Assembly (NCBI GenBank): GCA_002343425.1
Contig: DDSO01000059.1
Span: 51,981-94,664 of the forward strand
DNA length: 42,684 bases
Origin: Brevundimonas sp. UBA2388
GTDB lineage: Bacteria > Pseudomonadota > Alphaproteobacteria > Caulobacterales > Caulobacteraceae
Direction: 5' to 3'
A model generated the notes under the pieces. It saw nothing but the letters and a program-made list of their open reading frames with translations, searched no databases and had not been told where the DNA came from. Positions 8,328 to 17,151 of this stretch are shown piece after piece. A program made the position numbers and the translations under genes. How positions within the stretch are numbered: the stretch's first letter is position 1; each line of letters begins with the position of its first letter.

Positions 8328-10523
8328 ATGGAGGCGTTTGACCGGCTGCATCCGCAGGTCCGCAAATGGGTGCGGGAACAGGGATGGTCGGAGCTTCGTC
8401 CCGTTCAGGTGAACGGGATCGAGGCGGTCCTGGGACATGACCGGGACGTGCTCATCTCTGCCTCGACGGCCGCCGGAAAAACCGAAGCGGTGTTCCTTCC
8501 GCTTCTCACCCGGGCCGCGGAACGGGAAACCCCGGGTCTCTCCGTCCTTTACGTCAGCCCGCTCAAGGCGCTGATCAACGACCAGCACAGGCGGCTTGAG
8601 CTGTTGACGGAGCGGCTCGAGCTGCCGGTCGCGAAATGGCATGGCGACGCGCCCGCCGGCCCCAAGGCGCGGATCATGAAGTCGCCCGCCGGAGTGGTGC
8701 TGATCACCCCCGAATCCATCGAGGCGCTCTTCCTGCGCCGGACGCGGGACGCAGAAAGACTGTTCGCCGGACTCGACGCGATCGTCATCGATGAGCTGCA
8801 TGCTTTCCTGCAAGGTCCGCGCGGTCTGCATCTCGCCAGCCTGTTGCGACGGATCGACCTTCTGATCGGCCGACGGGTGCGCCGGATCGGCCTTTCGGCG
8901 ACCCTGGGGGACATGACCTTCGCCGCGACATGGATGAACCCGCAGGCGCCCGACGCCGTCGATCGCGTCGCCGAAACGTCCGGATCGCCGGAGCTTCGCC
9001 TCCAGGTTCGAGGCTATGAGGAGCCGCCCGAAGGCGATCCCGGGGCCGATGCCCTTGAGGGAGAGGCTCCGCAGGCCCTGGACGTCATTTCCGACCACCT
9101 GTTCGAGACGCTGCGAGGCGACAACCATCTGGTCTTCGGCGGCTCGCGCCGGACGGTCGAGGCCCTGTCGAACCGGCTTCTGACTCGATCCGAGCAGGCG
9201 GGCGTGCCGAACGAGTTCTTCCCTCACCACGGCAGTCTGTCGAAGGAGCTCCGCGAGGAACTGGAGCGCCGCCTGAAGGCCGGCTCGCTGCCCACGACTG
9301 GCGTGGCGACGACGACGCTGGAGCTCGGAATCGACCTCGGGTCGGTGAAGAGCGTGGCCCAGATCGGCGCACCACGATCGTTGGCTGGCCTGCGCCAGCG
9401 GCTCGGGCGCAGCGGGCGCCGCGCCGGAGCTCCGGCCATTCTTCGCCTCTATACGCGCGAGCGGCATCTGGGGCGCGCCTTGGACCCCCTGGATCGCCTT
9501 CGTCCCCAGACCGTCAGGGCGGTCGCGGTGGTGCGGCTCCTACTGGCCCGCTTCTTGGAATCGCCCAAGTCGGATCCGGCGGTGGCCACCGTCCTGATCC
9601 ATCAGCTCCTGTCGGTCATTGTCGAGCGAGGGGGCGTCAAGCCGGATGGCCTCTACCGAATTCTCTGCGAACAGGGCCCGTTGTCCTCGATCGAGATCGC
9701 CGACTTCATCGAACTCCTCCGCCATCTCGCCACGCCGGGATTGGCCGTAATCGAGCAGTCGCCGGACGGCCTGATCATGCTGGGACCCGAAGGCGAGGCC
9801 CTCACGTCTGCGCGCGAATTCTATGCGGTGTTCGAGACGGACCAGGAATGGAAGCTACTTCACGGTGCCCGGCCCCTCGGTCAGATTCCGATTTCCAATG
9901 CGCTGGCGGTCGGCAGTCTGCTTGCCTTCGCCGGCCGGCGATGGCGGGTGGTCGATGTCGACGATAGGGCCCGCGTCCTCTCGGTCGCCCCCCATCCAAG
10001 CGGACGCCTGCCTAAATTCGACCGTCAGTCGAACGAACCGCTCGACGACCGCATCCTTGAGGAGATGCGCAAGGTCTATCTGGACGCCGACATGCCAGAG
10101 TGGCTGGACGCCCAGTCCATGACCTTCCTCGCCCAAGGACGGGAAGCATTCGCGGACCTGGACCTTGATCGCACCGGCCTCGTCCGTTCGGGGGGCGACA
10201 CCCATGTGCTGATATGGCGGGGAACTGCGATGAACAATGTGGTCGCCGTGGCTCTGACGGCCGCCGGCATCGGCTGCGAAGTTCACGACCTCGGCGTCAC
10301 CTTGGCCGACACGACGGCGACGGAAGCCAGAAGTTTGTTGATGCAGCTCGGTGGCGCGCCCTCGGCCCAAGCCCTCAGTGAGTTTGTCGAGAACCTTCAG
10401 AGCGCGAAATACGATCATCTGGCACCCACGGGCCTGCTGCAACGGCTCTGGGCACGAAGACACACAGTCTTTTGTGAGGAGCTTCCGGCTATCGCCGCCG
10501 TCGCGCAAACTTGGCCGGCCTGA
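8328..10523 (+). CDS. sngC: Lhr-like DEAD/DEAH-box helicase SngC of a Shango-type operon
   Basis: A 731-residue superfamily 2 helicase. It shows motif I ASTAAGKT (45-52), motif Ia YVSPLKALINDQ (75-86), motif II DELH (155-158), motif III SAT (190-192), motif V TTTLELGIDLG (328-338) and motif VI QRLGRSGRR (357-365). After the helicase core, about 350 residues resemble the C-terminal part of Lhr-type helicases but are shorter than in full-length Lhr. The gene starts one base after sngB ends, so the three genes form one transcription unit. In Shango and in BREX type II (BrxHI), this helicase partners a DUF2791 ATPase. It likely acts on invading DNA. The operon ends with a strong GC hairpin directly after the stop codon. 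Confidence 0.88.
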   Translation: MEAFDRLHPQVRKWVREQGWSELRPVQVNGIEAVLGHDRDVLISASTAAGKTEAVFLPLLTRAAERETPGLSVLYVSPLKALINDQHRRLELLTERLELPVAKWHGDAPAGPKARIMKSPAGVVLITPESIEALFLRRTRDAERLFAGLDAIVIDELHAFLQGPRGLHLASLLRRIDLLIGRRVRRIGLSATLGDMTFAATWMNPQAPDAVDRVAETSGSPELRLQVRGYEEPPEGDPGADALEGEAPQALDVISDHLFETLRGDNHLVFGGSRRTVEALSNRLLTRSEQAGVPNEFFPHHGSLSKELREELERRLKAGSLPTTGVATTTLELGIDLGSVKSVAQIGAPRSLAGLRQRLGRSGRRAGAPAILRLYTRERHLGRALDPLDRLRPQTVRAVAVVRLLLARFLESPKSDPAVATVLIHQLLSVIVERGGVKPDGLYRILCEQGPLSSIEIADFIELLRHLATPGLAVIEQSPDGLIMLGPEGEALTSAREFYAVFETDQEWKLLHGARPLGQIPISNALAVGSLLAFAGRRWRVVDVDDRARVLSVAPHPSGRLPKFDRQSNEPLDDRILEEMRKVYLDADMPEWLDAQSMTFLAQGREAFADLDLDRTGLVRSGGDTHVLIWRGTAMNNVVAVALTAAGIGCEVHDLGVTLADTTATEARSLLMQLGGAPSAQALSEFVENLQSAKYDHLAPTGLLQRLWARRHTVFCEELPAIAAVAQTWPA

Positions 10524-10526
10524 TCC

Positions 10527-10546
10527 GCGGGGCAAGGAAGCCCCGC
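10527..10546 (+). terminator. GC hairpin ending the Shango operon
   Basis: GCGGGGC (10527-10533) and GCCCCGC (10540-10546) form a perfect seven-pair stem with a six-base loop, four bases after the sngC stop. There is no strong T-tract, so it may slow rather than fully stop transcription. Confidence 0.6.
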
Positions 10547-10819
10547 TCTCAATAGCGGCCTAGTTTCACGAACGGGGGATACGATTCTAGGTCTATGAGG
10601 CGCCAGAAGCGGTCTTTCGTCGACCGCCAAGAAGGCGACACTCAGACGGCCTACCCAGGGCCGTGTTCCGGCTTTCCGCCTCAGGCTGGTTTCGACTCAA
10701 AGGTGCCGCTCAACCTGACGGCCCGAGCCTCAGCGCCTCGAACCTACCGGCCAGCAAGCTTTGGCGGTTAATCCTCGCCGCCCTTGTCAGCAGCCCTGCG
10801 GTCCCTTTCAAGGAAGGGG

Positions 10820-12049
10820 ATGAACCCCGTCGATCTCGCCTTTCTTGTCGTTGCCGTCCTTCTGCTCTCCACGGTGGTGGCGGGCAGCCTGTCCAGCCGG
10901 TTCGGTTTGCCGGCCATGATCGGCTTCCTCGCCTTGGGCATGATCGCCGGATCGGACGGGCTGTTCGGCATCGCATTCTCTGATTATTCCCTTGCCCAGA
11001 CCATCGGGGTGGCGTGCCTGATCTTCATCCTGTTCTCGGGCGGGCTGGATACCGACTGGAAGCTGGTGCGCCCCATAGTGGCCCCGGCTCTGGTACTCTC
11101 CACCGTGGGAGTGATGATAAGCGCAGGGGTTGTCAGCGCCGCCGCGGTTCTGCTGCTCGACTTCACCCCGATCCAAGGCTTTCTTCTTGGGGCGGTCATC
11201 GCCTCCACTGACGCCGCCGCGGTCTTCGCTACTCTTCGGGGCCAGGGCGGTGCGCTCAGGAACGACCTGACCGGCCTGATCGAGCTGGAATCCGGTACAA
11301 ACGATCCTATGGCCATCTTCCTGGTGGGAGCCGCCCTGGTGCTGGTGGCGACCCCGCAGGCTTCGCTTCTCCCATTCGCCCCTGCCTTCCTGATCCAGAT
11401 GGGCGTCGGGGCCATGGTGGGAACTGGCGTCGGCTTCCTGCTGCCCAGCTTCATAAAGCGCATGCGGCTGCGGGGCAGCGGCCTGTCGCTGGTGGTATCC
11501 ATCGGCGCGGCCCTATTTAGCTACGGGTTCGCGGCGGTGATCGGCGGCAACGGCTTTCTGGCGGCCTATATCGCCGGCCTCATGGCGGGCAATCGCGATT
11601 ATACAGCAAGGCGCACGATTTCCCTGTTTCAAGACGGCTTGGCTTGGCTGGCGCAGGTGGTGATGTTCCTAACGTTGGGACTGCTCGTCTTTCCGACCCA
11701 GTTGCCCGGCGTGGTCGGTCCGGGCCTCGCCATCACGGCGGTGTTGATGCTGGTAGCGCGCCCGTTGAGCGTCTTCATCTGCCTTGCGCCGTTTCGGGCG
11801 TTCGACTGGCGTGCCAAGCTGTTCGTCTCGTGGGCGGGACTGCGCGGTGCGGTTCCCATTGTGCTGGCCACCTTCCCAATCGTGGCGGGGGTGCCGGGAT
11901 CACAGACCATCTTCAATATCGTGTTCTTCGTGGTCATCGTCTCCGGGCTGTTGCAGGGGCCGACGTTGGCTTGGGTTGCGGGGAAGCTCGGGATGGACGG
12001 TGCAGGACCCGGGGTTGATCTCCAATCGGCGGCCCGATCCGTTTCCTGA
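10820..12049 (+). CDS. K+/H+ (or Na+/H+) antiporter, NhaP2-like membrane domain
   Basis: A 409-residue, highly hydrophobic protein with about 12 membrane segments. It has the cation/proton antiporter core motifs IASTDAAAVFATL and ELESGTNDPMAIF, which are typical of potassium/proton antiporters of the NhaP2/CvrA type. It lacks the cytoplasmic TrkA-C or RCK tail that many NhaP2 proteins carry, so it consists only of the transport domain. The ATG at 10820 follows an excellent AAGGAAGGGG ribosome site; an upstream ATG at 10784 has no such site. It would exchange monovalent cations for protons across the inner membrane. It stands alone, about 270 bases after the Shango terminator. The exact ion cannot be told from sequence. 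Confidence 0.85.
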   Translation: MNPVDLAFLVVAVLLLSTVVAGSLSSRFGLPAMIGFLALGMIAGSDGLFGIAFSDYSLAQTIGVACLIFILFSGGLDTDWKLVRPIVAPALVLSTVGVMISAGVVSAAAVLLLDFTPIQGFLLGAVIASTDAAAVFATLRGQGGALRNDLTGLIELESGTNDPMAIFLVGAALVLVATPQASLLPFAPAFLIQMGVGAMVGTGVGFLLPSFIKRMRLRGSGLSLVVSIGAALFSYGFAAVIGGNGFLAAYIAGLMAGNRDYTARRTISLFQDGLAWLAQVVMFLTLGLLVFPTQLPGVVGPGLAITAVLMLVARPLSVFICLAPFRAFDWRAKLFVSWAGLRGAVPIVLATFPIVAGVPGSQTIFNIVFFVVIVSGLLQGPTLAWVAGKLGMDGAGPGVDLQSAARSVS

Positions 12050-12211
12050 AGCGTCGCATCAACTGTTCAGGCCACGATCGGTGGTCCAGGCCCGCTTTCC
12101 ACCCATGCGACCTTGCCAGGCCTGCTGAACTCACGTCAGCCGAGCGCCATCAGGAGACATAGGGTAGCGGCCACGAACCGGACTTTCCTCCTCGGCGCCT
12201 GTGGACCGCTT

Positions 12212-12562
12212 TCAAAGTCGCACACCCAGCCGTGGCAATACCTGGATCATCATGGCGTAAAGCAACACGGTGACGGCGCAGCCGATGGCAAGCGCAGGCC
12301 AGAACGCCATGCCGCGCCTGAGCAGGGCCGGAATAACCAGAAACATCGGCAGGCTGGGCAATACAAACCAGAAGGTCGCCTGGGCGTGGTCCGCCAGCCG
12401 GACCGCGTCGCCGGTGTCCCGCCATAGCCAGATCATGCCGAGAATGGAGACCAAAGGCAGGGAAATTATCAGCGCGCCCCAGCCCGGATAGCGTCTGGCC
12501 ACCTCGCTCCCTAGGGCGATCACGATGCCGGAAACCGCCGCCTTGATGATCAGATAGAGCAT
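12212..12562 (-). CDS. DUF3147 family small membrane protein
   Basis: A 116-residue protein with four hydrophobic segments that begins MLYLIIKAAVSGIVIALGSE and contains SLPLVSILGMIWLWRDTGD and FWFVLPSLPMFLVIPALL. This is the DUF3147 pattern: small four-helix inner-membrane proteins of unknown function, often found near metal or stress genes. AAGGATGGG lies about 8 bases upstream of the ATG. It converges with the antiporter gene and is divergent from chrA. No function is proposed. Confidence 0.8.
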   Translation of the reverse strand: MLYLIIKAAVSGIVIALGSEVARRYPGWGALIISLPLVSILGMIWLWRDTGDAVRLADHAQATFWFVLPSLPMFLVIPALLRRGMAFWPALAIGCAVTVLLYAMMIQVLPRLGVRL

Positions 12563-12829
12563 CGCTTCCCATCCTTGTGGCTGCTGCCGACACCATACAC
12601 CCGGGGCGTCATCCAGAGGCCCTTTCCATCATCGCCGGGTCCGGGGCAGCGACGGGAGCCCGGGGTGAGACCGAGTAAGGCGCCGGTCAAGGCGGCCTGT
12701 CGCGCTTGCCGGAGCAGTCCCTTGACGCGATAGTCGAATTCTCCGGGGCGTCGCGGGCTCCCGGGAACAGACGACCCCGTCGTCCAAGACCCGCTCCACG
12801 CCGCGCCGTTCGCGCGCGGACCGGAGCGC

Positions 12830-14062
12830 ATGGGTGAACCGATGACGGAAACCGTATCCACGACTGACGAGATTTCGTCCGAGCCGACGCCGCCCGCTAT
12901 GGGCTACGGCAGGGTGTTCCTGATCTTCCTCGGTTTCGGCTTCATGGCCTGGGGAGGGCCGGTCGCCCAGATCGCCATGATCCGCCGCGAGTTGGTGGAC
13001 GAGCGGCGCTGGATTTCCAGCGCGCGGTTCAACCGGCTGCTGGCCGTCATGCAGGTCCTGCCCGGTCCGGAAGCCCACGAACTGTGCGTTCACCTCGGCA
13101 TGCGGGCCAAGGGACGCGTCGGCGGCCTTCTCGCTGGCCTCGGCTTCATGCTGCCGGGGTTCCTGCTGATGCTCCTGCTGTCATGGGCCTATTTCGCCCT
13201 CGACATGCAGGGCACGCTGATCGGCGCCACCTTCCTCGGCGTCCAGGCTGCTGTCATCGCCCTGATCGTGCGCGCCGTGCACCGGATCGGCGAGCATGTT
13301 CTGCTGAACGTCCGCCTTTGGGCCATCGCCGCCGCATGCGGCATCGCCGCCCTGGCCGGGGCGCCGTTCTGGATCACCCTGCCGGCCGGGGGCGCCGTCT
13401 ACGCCCTGCTGGCGGTCCGGGCCGATCGCTGGGCGGCCTTGGTCGTGACGACGGCGGTGCTGGCCTGCGTGGCGGTCGTGTTTCTCCGCACCGATGCGCC
13501 CGTGGTGACGGCGGCCACGACCGCCGGGTCGGCCTCCCTGTCCGCCCTGTTCGCCTCGGGGCTGAAGGCCGGGCTCCTGACATTCGGCGGCGCCTATACC
13601 GCGATCCCCTTCGTCCGCAACGACGCGGTGGGCCAAGGCTGGATGAACGACGGCCAGTTTCTCGACGGCTTGGCCCTGTCCGGCATTCTGCCGGCGCCCC
13701 TGATCATCTTCGCCACCTTCGTCGGCTATGTCGCCGGTGGGCCGCTTGGCGCCGTGGTCATGACGGCGGGCGTCTTCCTGCCGGCCTTCGCCTTCTCGCT
13801 GCTGTTCTACGACCGGCTCGAGACTGTGCTGGAAGAGCCACGCCTCCACGCCCTGCTGGAAGGCGTGGCCGCCGCGGTGGTGGGCCTGATCGCCGCCACA
13901 ACGCTGCAACTGGCCGTCACCAGCGCCCAGAGGATCGACCCGCTGGCGGTCGGTGCGGTCATCTTCGCCGTAGCGCTGGCGGTGCTCTATCTGTGGAAGA
14001 GCCGCTGGAACGTCCCGGTCTGTATCCTGGCGGCGGGCGCCGCCGGCGCCCTACTGCTTTGA
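12830..14062 (+). CDS. chrA: Chromate transporter ChrA
   Basis: A 410-residue membrane protein with two homologous halves, as in the long-chain CHR family. The first half has LGFGFMAWGGPVAQIAMIRR and VMQVLPGPEAHELCVHLG. The second half repeats the pattern with FGGAYTAIPFVRNDAVGQGW and LSGILPAPLIIFATFVGY. ChrA proteins export chromate from the cytoplasm. The start at 12830 has a GGAG a few bases upstream; ATG 12842 is an alternative. No chrB or chrF regulator is seen nearby. Its last 12 bases overlap the end of the convergent RND pump gene, so the two transcripts must be antisense at their 3' ends. Confidence 0.9.
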   Translation: MGEPMTETVSTTDEISSEPTPPAMGYGRVFLIFLGFGFMAWGGPVAQIAMIRRELVDERRWISSARFNRLLAVMQVLPGPEAHELCVHLGMRAKGRVGGLLAGLGFMLPGFLLMLLLSWAYFALDMQGTLIGATFLGVQAAVIALIVRAVHRIGEHVLLNVRLWAIAAACGIAALAGAPFWITLPAGGAVYALLAVRADRWAALVVTTAVLACVAVVFLRTDAPVVTAATTAGSASLSALFASGLKAGLLTFGGAYTAIPFVRNDAVGQGWMNDGQFLDGLALSGILPAPLIIFATFVGYVAGGPLGAVVMTAGVFLPAFAFSLLFYDRLETVLEEPRLHALLEGVAAAVVGLIAATTLQLAVTSAQRIDPLAVGAVIFAVALAVLYLWKSRWNVPVCILAAGAAGALLL

Positions 14063-17000
14063 AACGTCCCGTCCCGCGACCCGCAGATAGATGGCGGGCA
14101 ACACCAGCATGTTCAGGGCCGTGGAGCTGATCAGGCCGCACAGGATGACCACCGCCATCGGCGCCTGGATTTCGCTGCCGGGCTGACCCATGGCGAGGGC
14201 GAGGGGCGTCAGGGCCAGGGCGGCCGAGATGGCGGTCATCAGGATCGGCACGAGCCGCTCTTCGGACGCCTGACGCACCGCCTGGGTCAGATCGCTGACG
14301 CCCTCAACCTCGCGCAGATGCTTGATGTGGCTGATCAGCATGACGCCGTTGCGGGTGGCGATGCCGAACAGGGTGATGAAGCCGATGATGGTCGCCACCG
14401 ACAGCACCCCGCCGATCAGCCACAGGCCGACGACCCCGCCGACCAGGGCGAGCGGCAGGTTGAGCATGACGATGCCGGCGTCTCGGTTGGAGCGGAACGC
14501 CTGGCGCAACAGCAGGAACATGCCCAGCAGCACGATCGCGCCCAGCGCCAGCAGGGTCTGGGTCGCGGAGGCGGCGCTCTCAAACTGCCCGCCCAGCTCG
14601 ATGCGGGTGCCTTCCGGCAGGTCCATCGGTTCGAGGGCGGCGCGGATGTCGTCGACGACGGCTCCGAGGTCGCGGCCGGAGACATTGGCCAGAACCAGCT
14701 GGACCCGTTCCACGCTCTCGCGCGAGATCGAGTTCGGGCCCTGGTCGCGCACCACGTCGGCCACGGCGGACAGCGGGATCAGGCGGCCGTCGCCGGTCGA
14801 CAGCAGCATGGACTCCATCGTCGAGCCGTCGCCGAACCGGGCGGGGTCGTAGCGCACCACCACATCGGTGATGACCGGACGTTCGATCAGTGTGCCGACC
14901 GTGGCCCCTCCGACGGCGGCCCCGACGGCCGTGGCCGCCTCTTCCGGGGTCAGGCCCGCCAGCGCCAGGTCGGCGCGGCGGAAGCGCAGGCGCAGATAGG
15001 GCACCTGGCTCTGGGTGTCGGTCTGGACGTCGACCGCGCCCGGCACCTCGGCGACGCGCGACTGAACTTCCTGGGCGAGGCGGCTGAGCGTCGGCGTATC
15101 CGCTGCAAAGACCTTCACCACGATGTTGGCGCGGGCGCCCGACAGGATGTGGTCGATGCGGTGTGAGATCGGCTGACCGTAGATGGCCTGGACCCCGGGG
15201 ATCTGCCCGACCGAGCCGCGCAGGGCGTCGAGCAGTTCCTCGCGATCGCGTCCCCCGGACCGCAGCGAGGCCTCGATCTCGGAGGCGAACACCTCCTGCG
15301 CATGGGGATCGCCGGGCGCGCGGCCGGTGCGCCGGGCCGTGGTGGCGATCTCCGGCTGGGACAGCATGGCGGCCTCGACTTGGGCGGCGGCGGCGTCGGA
15401 CGCCTCCAGCGAGGTGCCGGGCAGGGTGGTGACGTTGACGGTCAGACTGCCCTCGTTGAACTCGGGCAGGAAGGCCCGGCCCGACATCGCCAGGCCGATC
15501 CCGGCGACGACCACGAGGGCCGTGGCGACAAGGCCCAGCATCCGCCAGCGCGGCAGCAGCCGGTCGATCAGCAGGACGTAGCGGGCCTTGAGCGACTGCA
15601 CCCAGCGCGGTTCCCGACCCATGGCGCGGTCGGTGCGCGACAGGACGTCCAGCCCGAGAACCGGCGTCAGGGTAAGGGCCACGGCAAGGCTGGCGAGCAG
15701 GGCCACGCCATAAGCCAGGGCCAGCGGCTGGAGCAGCCGCCCCTCGATGCCCGTCAGGCCGAACAGCGGCAGGAAGACCAGCAGGATGATCAGGGTGGCG
15801 AAGACGATCGAGCCCTGCACCTCGATCGTCGCGTCGCCGACGATCTTGACGGTCGAGGCGCGTTCGCCCTCTGCCTTCAGCTTCTCAAGCCTCAGGCGCC
15901 GGACGATGTTCTCGACCACGATGATGGCGTCGTCGACCAGCACGCCCAGCGCGATGGCGATGCCGCCCAGCGTCATGGTGTTGATGGTGCCGCCCACCGC
16001 ATTGACCGCGATCAGGGCGGCGACCACCGAAACCGGAATGGCGGCGAGCGTCACCACGGTCGCGCGCCAGGAGGCCAGGAAGACGAGGACGATGATCGAG
16101 ACGAGGATCAGCCCCTCGATCAGCGCCTTGACCACATTGCTGACCGCGCGCTCGATGAAGTCGGCCTGACGGAATACTTCGGTTTCCAGCTTCATCCCGG
16201 TCGGCAGGGTGCGCTGGACGTCTGCGAAGACCGTGTCCAGCTGCTCGGTCAGGGCCAGGGTGTTGGCGCCCGGCTGCTTCTGGATGGCGAAGATCACGGC
16301 GGGGCGGCCGTTGAAGGCTCCGGTGCCGCGCTTGAGCCCCTCGCCGATCCGGATGTCGCCGATGTCGCGCGCCAGCACGGGCAAGCCGCCCTGCTCGCCG
16401 ACCACGACCTCGCCGAATTCCTCGGGCGTGGCGGCCCGACCGACGCCCTCGACCAGCAGTTCCTGGCCGTTCTCCACCACGACGCCCGCCGACCGGTTGG
16501 CGCTCGCGGCCTGCATGGCGGCGATGACGTCGTTCATGCCGACGCCGCGCGCGCTCATCCTGCCGGGGTCGACCAGCAGCTGCACCTGACGCTCGTCCCC
16601 GCCGATGGTCATGACCTCGGCGATGCCCGGAACCGCCAGAAGCCGGCGCCGCACGGTCCAGTCGGCGACGCTCTTCACCTCGGTGGGCGAGTGCGCCTCC
16701 GAATGCAGGGCGGCGAACATGATCTCGCCCATCACCGAGGAGGCGGGCGCCATCACCGGCGGCGGCAGATCGTCGGGCAGGACGCCGCTCGCGGCGCCCA
16801 GCCGCTCCGACACCACCCGGCGCGCCTCGACCGCATCGGTCGACCAGCCGAACTCCAGCGTCACCACCGCCAGACCCGTGGTCGAGTTGGAGCGGATGCG
16901 CCGCAGGCCCGGCGCGCCGTTCAGCGCCGTCTCCAGTGGAATGGTGATCAACTGCTCGACCTCGGTCGGCGTATAGCCGCCGGAGTCGACGACCACCTGC

Positions 17001-17140
17001 ACCGACGGCGCGGTCAGGTCGGGCAGAACATCGACAGGCGTGCGCAGTGCTGTGAAGGCCCCCGCGATCGTCAGCAGGATGGCGAGGGCGTAGACGACGA
17101 GGCGGTTGCCCAGCGACCAGCGAACGAGGCGTTCAATCAT
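14051..17140 (-). CDS. Heavy-metal RND efflux pump, CzcA/CusA family
   Basis: A 1029-residue inner-membrane pump of the HME-RND family. It starts with MIERLVRWSLGNRLVVYALA and shows the usual pattern of membrane helix, large periplasmic loop, six-helix block, second loop and final helices. The proton-relay helix reads ALGVLVDDAIIVVEN (397-411). This differs from the DFG-X3-DGA signature of Zn/Co/Cd-type CzcA, so the substrate cannot be assigned with confidence; Ni, Co, Zn or Cu are all possible. It is the last gene of a five-gene minus-strand operon with adaptor and outer-membrane factor, and starts 11 bases after the adaptor stop. Its stop lies inside the 3' end of chrA. Confidence 0.9.
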   Translation of the reverse strand: MIERLVRWSLGNRLVVYALAILLTIAGAFTALRTPVDVLPDLTAPSVQVVVDSGGYTPTEVEQLITIPLETALNGAPGLRRIRSNSTTGLAVVTLEFGWSTDAVEARRVVSERLGAASGVLPDDLPPPVMAPASSVMGEIMFAALHSEAHSPTEVKSVADWTVRRRLLAVPGIAEVMTIGGDERQVQLLVDPGRMSARGVGMNDVIAAMQAASANRSAGVVVENGQELLVEGVGRAATPEEFGEVVVGEQGGLPVLARDIGDIRIGEGLKRGTGAFNGRPAVIFAIQKQPGANTLALTEQLDTVFADVQRTLPTGMKLETEVFRQADFIERAVSNVVKALIEGLILVSIIVLVFLASWRATVVTLAAIPVSVVAALIAVNAVGGTINTMTLGGIAIALGVLVDDAIIVVENIVRRLRLEKLKAEGERASTVKIVGDATIEVQGSIVFATLIILLVFLPLFGLTGIEGRLLQPLALAYGVALLASLAVALTLTPVLGLDVLSRTDRAMGREPRWVQSLKARYVLLIDRLLPRWRMLGLVATALVVVAGIGLAMSGRAFLPEFNEGSLTVNVTTLPGTSLEASDAAAAQVEAAMLSQPEIATTARRTGRAPGDPHAQEVFASEIEASLRSGGRDREELLDALRGSVGQIPGVQAIYGQPISHRIDHILSGARANIVVKVFAADTPTLSRLAQEVQSRVAEVPGAVDVQTDTQSQVPYLRLRFRRADLALAGLTPEEAATAVGAAVGGATVGTLIERPVITDVVVRYDPARFGDGSTMESMLLSTGDGRLIPLSAVADVVRDQGPNSISRESVERVQLVLANVSGRDLGAVVDDIRAALEPMDLPEGTRIELGGQFESAASATQTLLALGAIVLLGMFLLLRQAFRSNRDAGIVMLNLPLALVGGVVGLWLIGGVLSVATIIGFITLFGIATRNGVMLISHIKHLREVEGVSDLTQAVRQASEERLVPILMTAISAALALTPLALAMGQPGSEIQAPMAVVILCGLISSTALNMLVLPAIYLRVAGRDVSKQ

Positions 17141-17151
17141 CGGGGCGTCCC

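Noticed and set aside
7013..10523. BREX system reading of the ATPase and helicase
   Set aside because: BrxD and BrxHI look alike, but no BREX methylase, PglZ or BrxC gene is present and the TerB partner points to Shango.
12550..12861. Minus-strand frame containing GEFDYRVKGLLRQARQAAL
   Set aside because: The segment looks protein-like and might be a gene fragment, but there is no plausible start, no ribosome site and no recognised family.
13084..14130. A 348-codon plus-strand frame inside chrA
   Set aside because: Frame-shifted reading of chrA with an Arg/Pro/Gly-rich product and no ribosome site.
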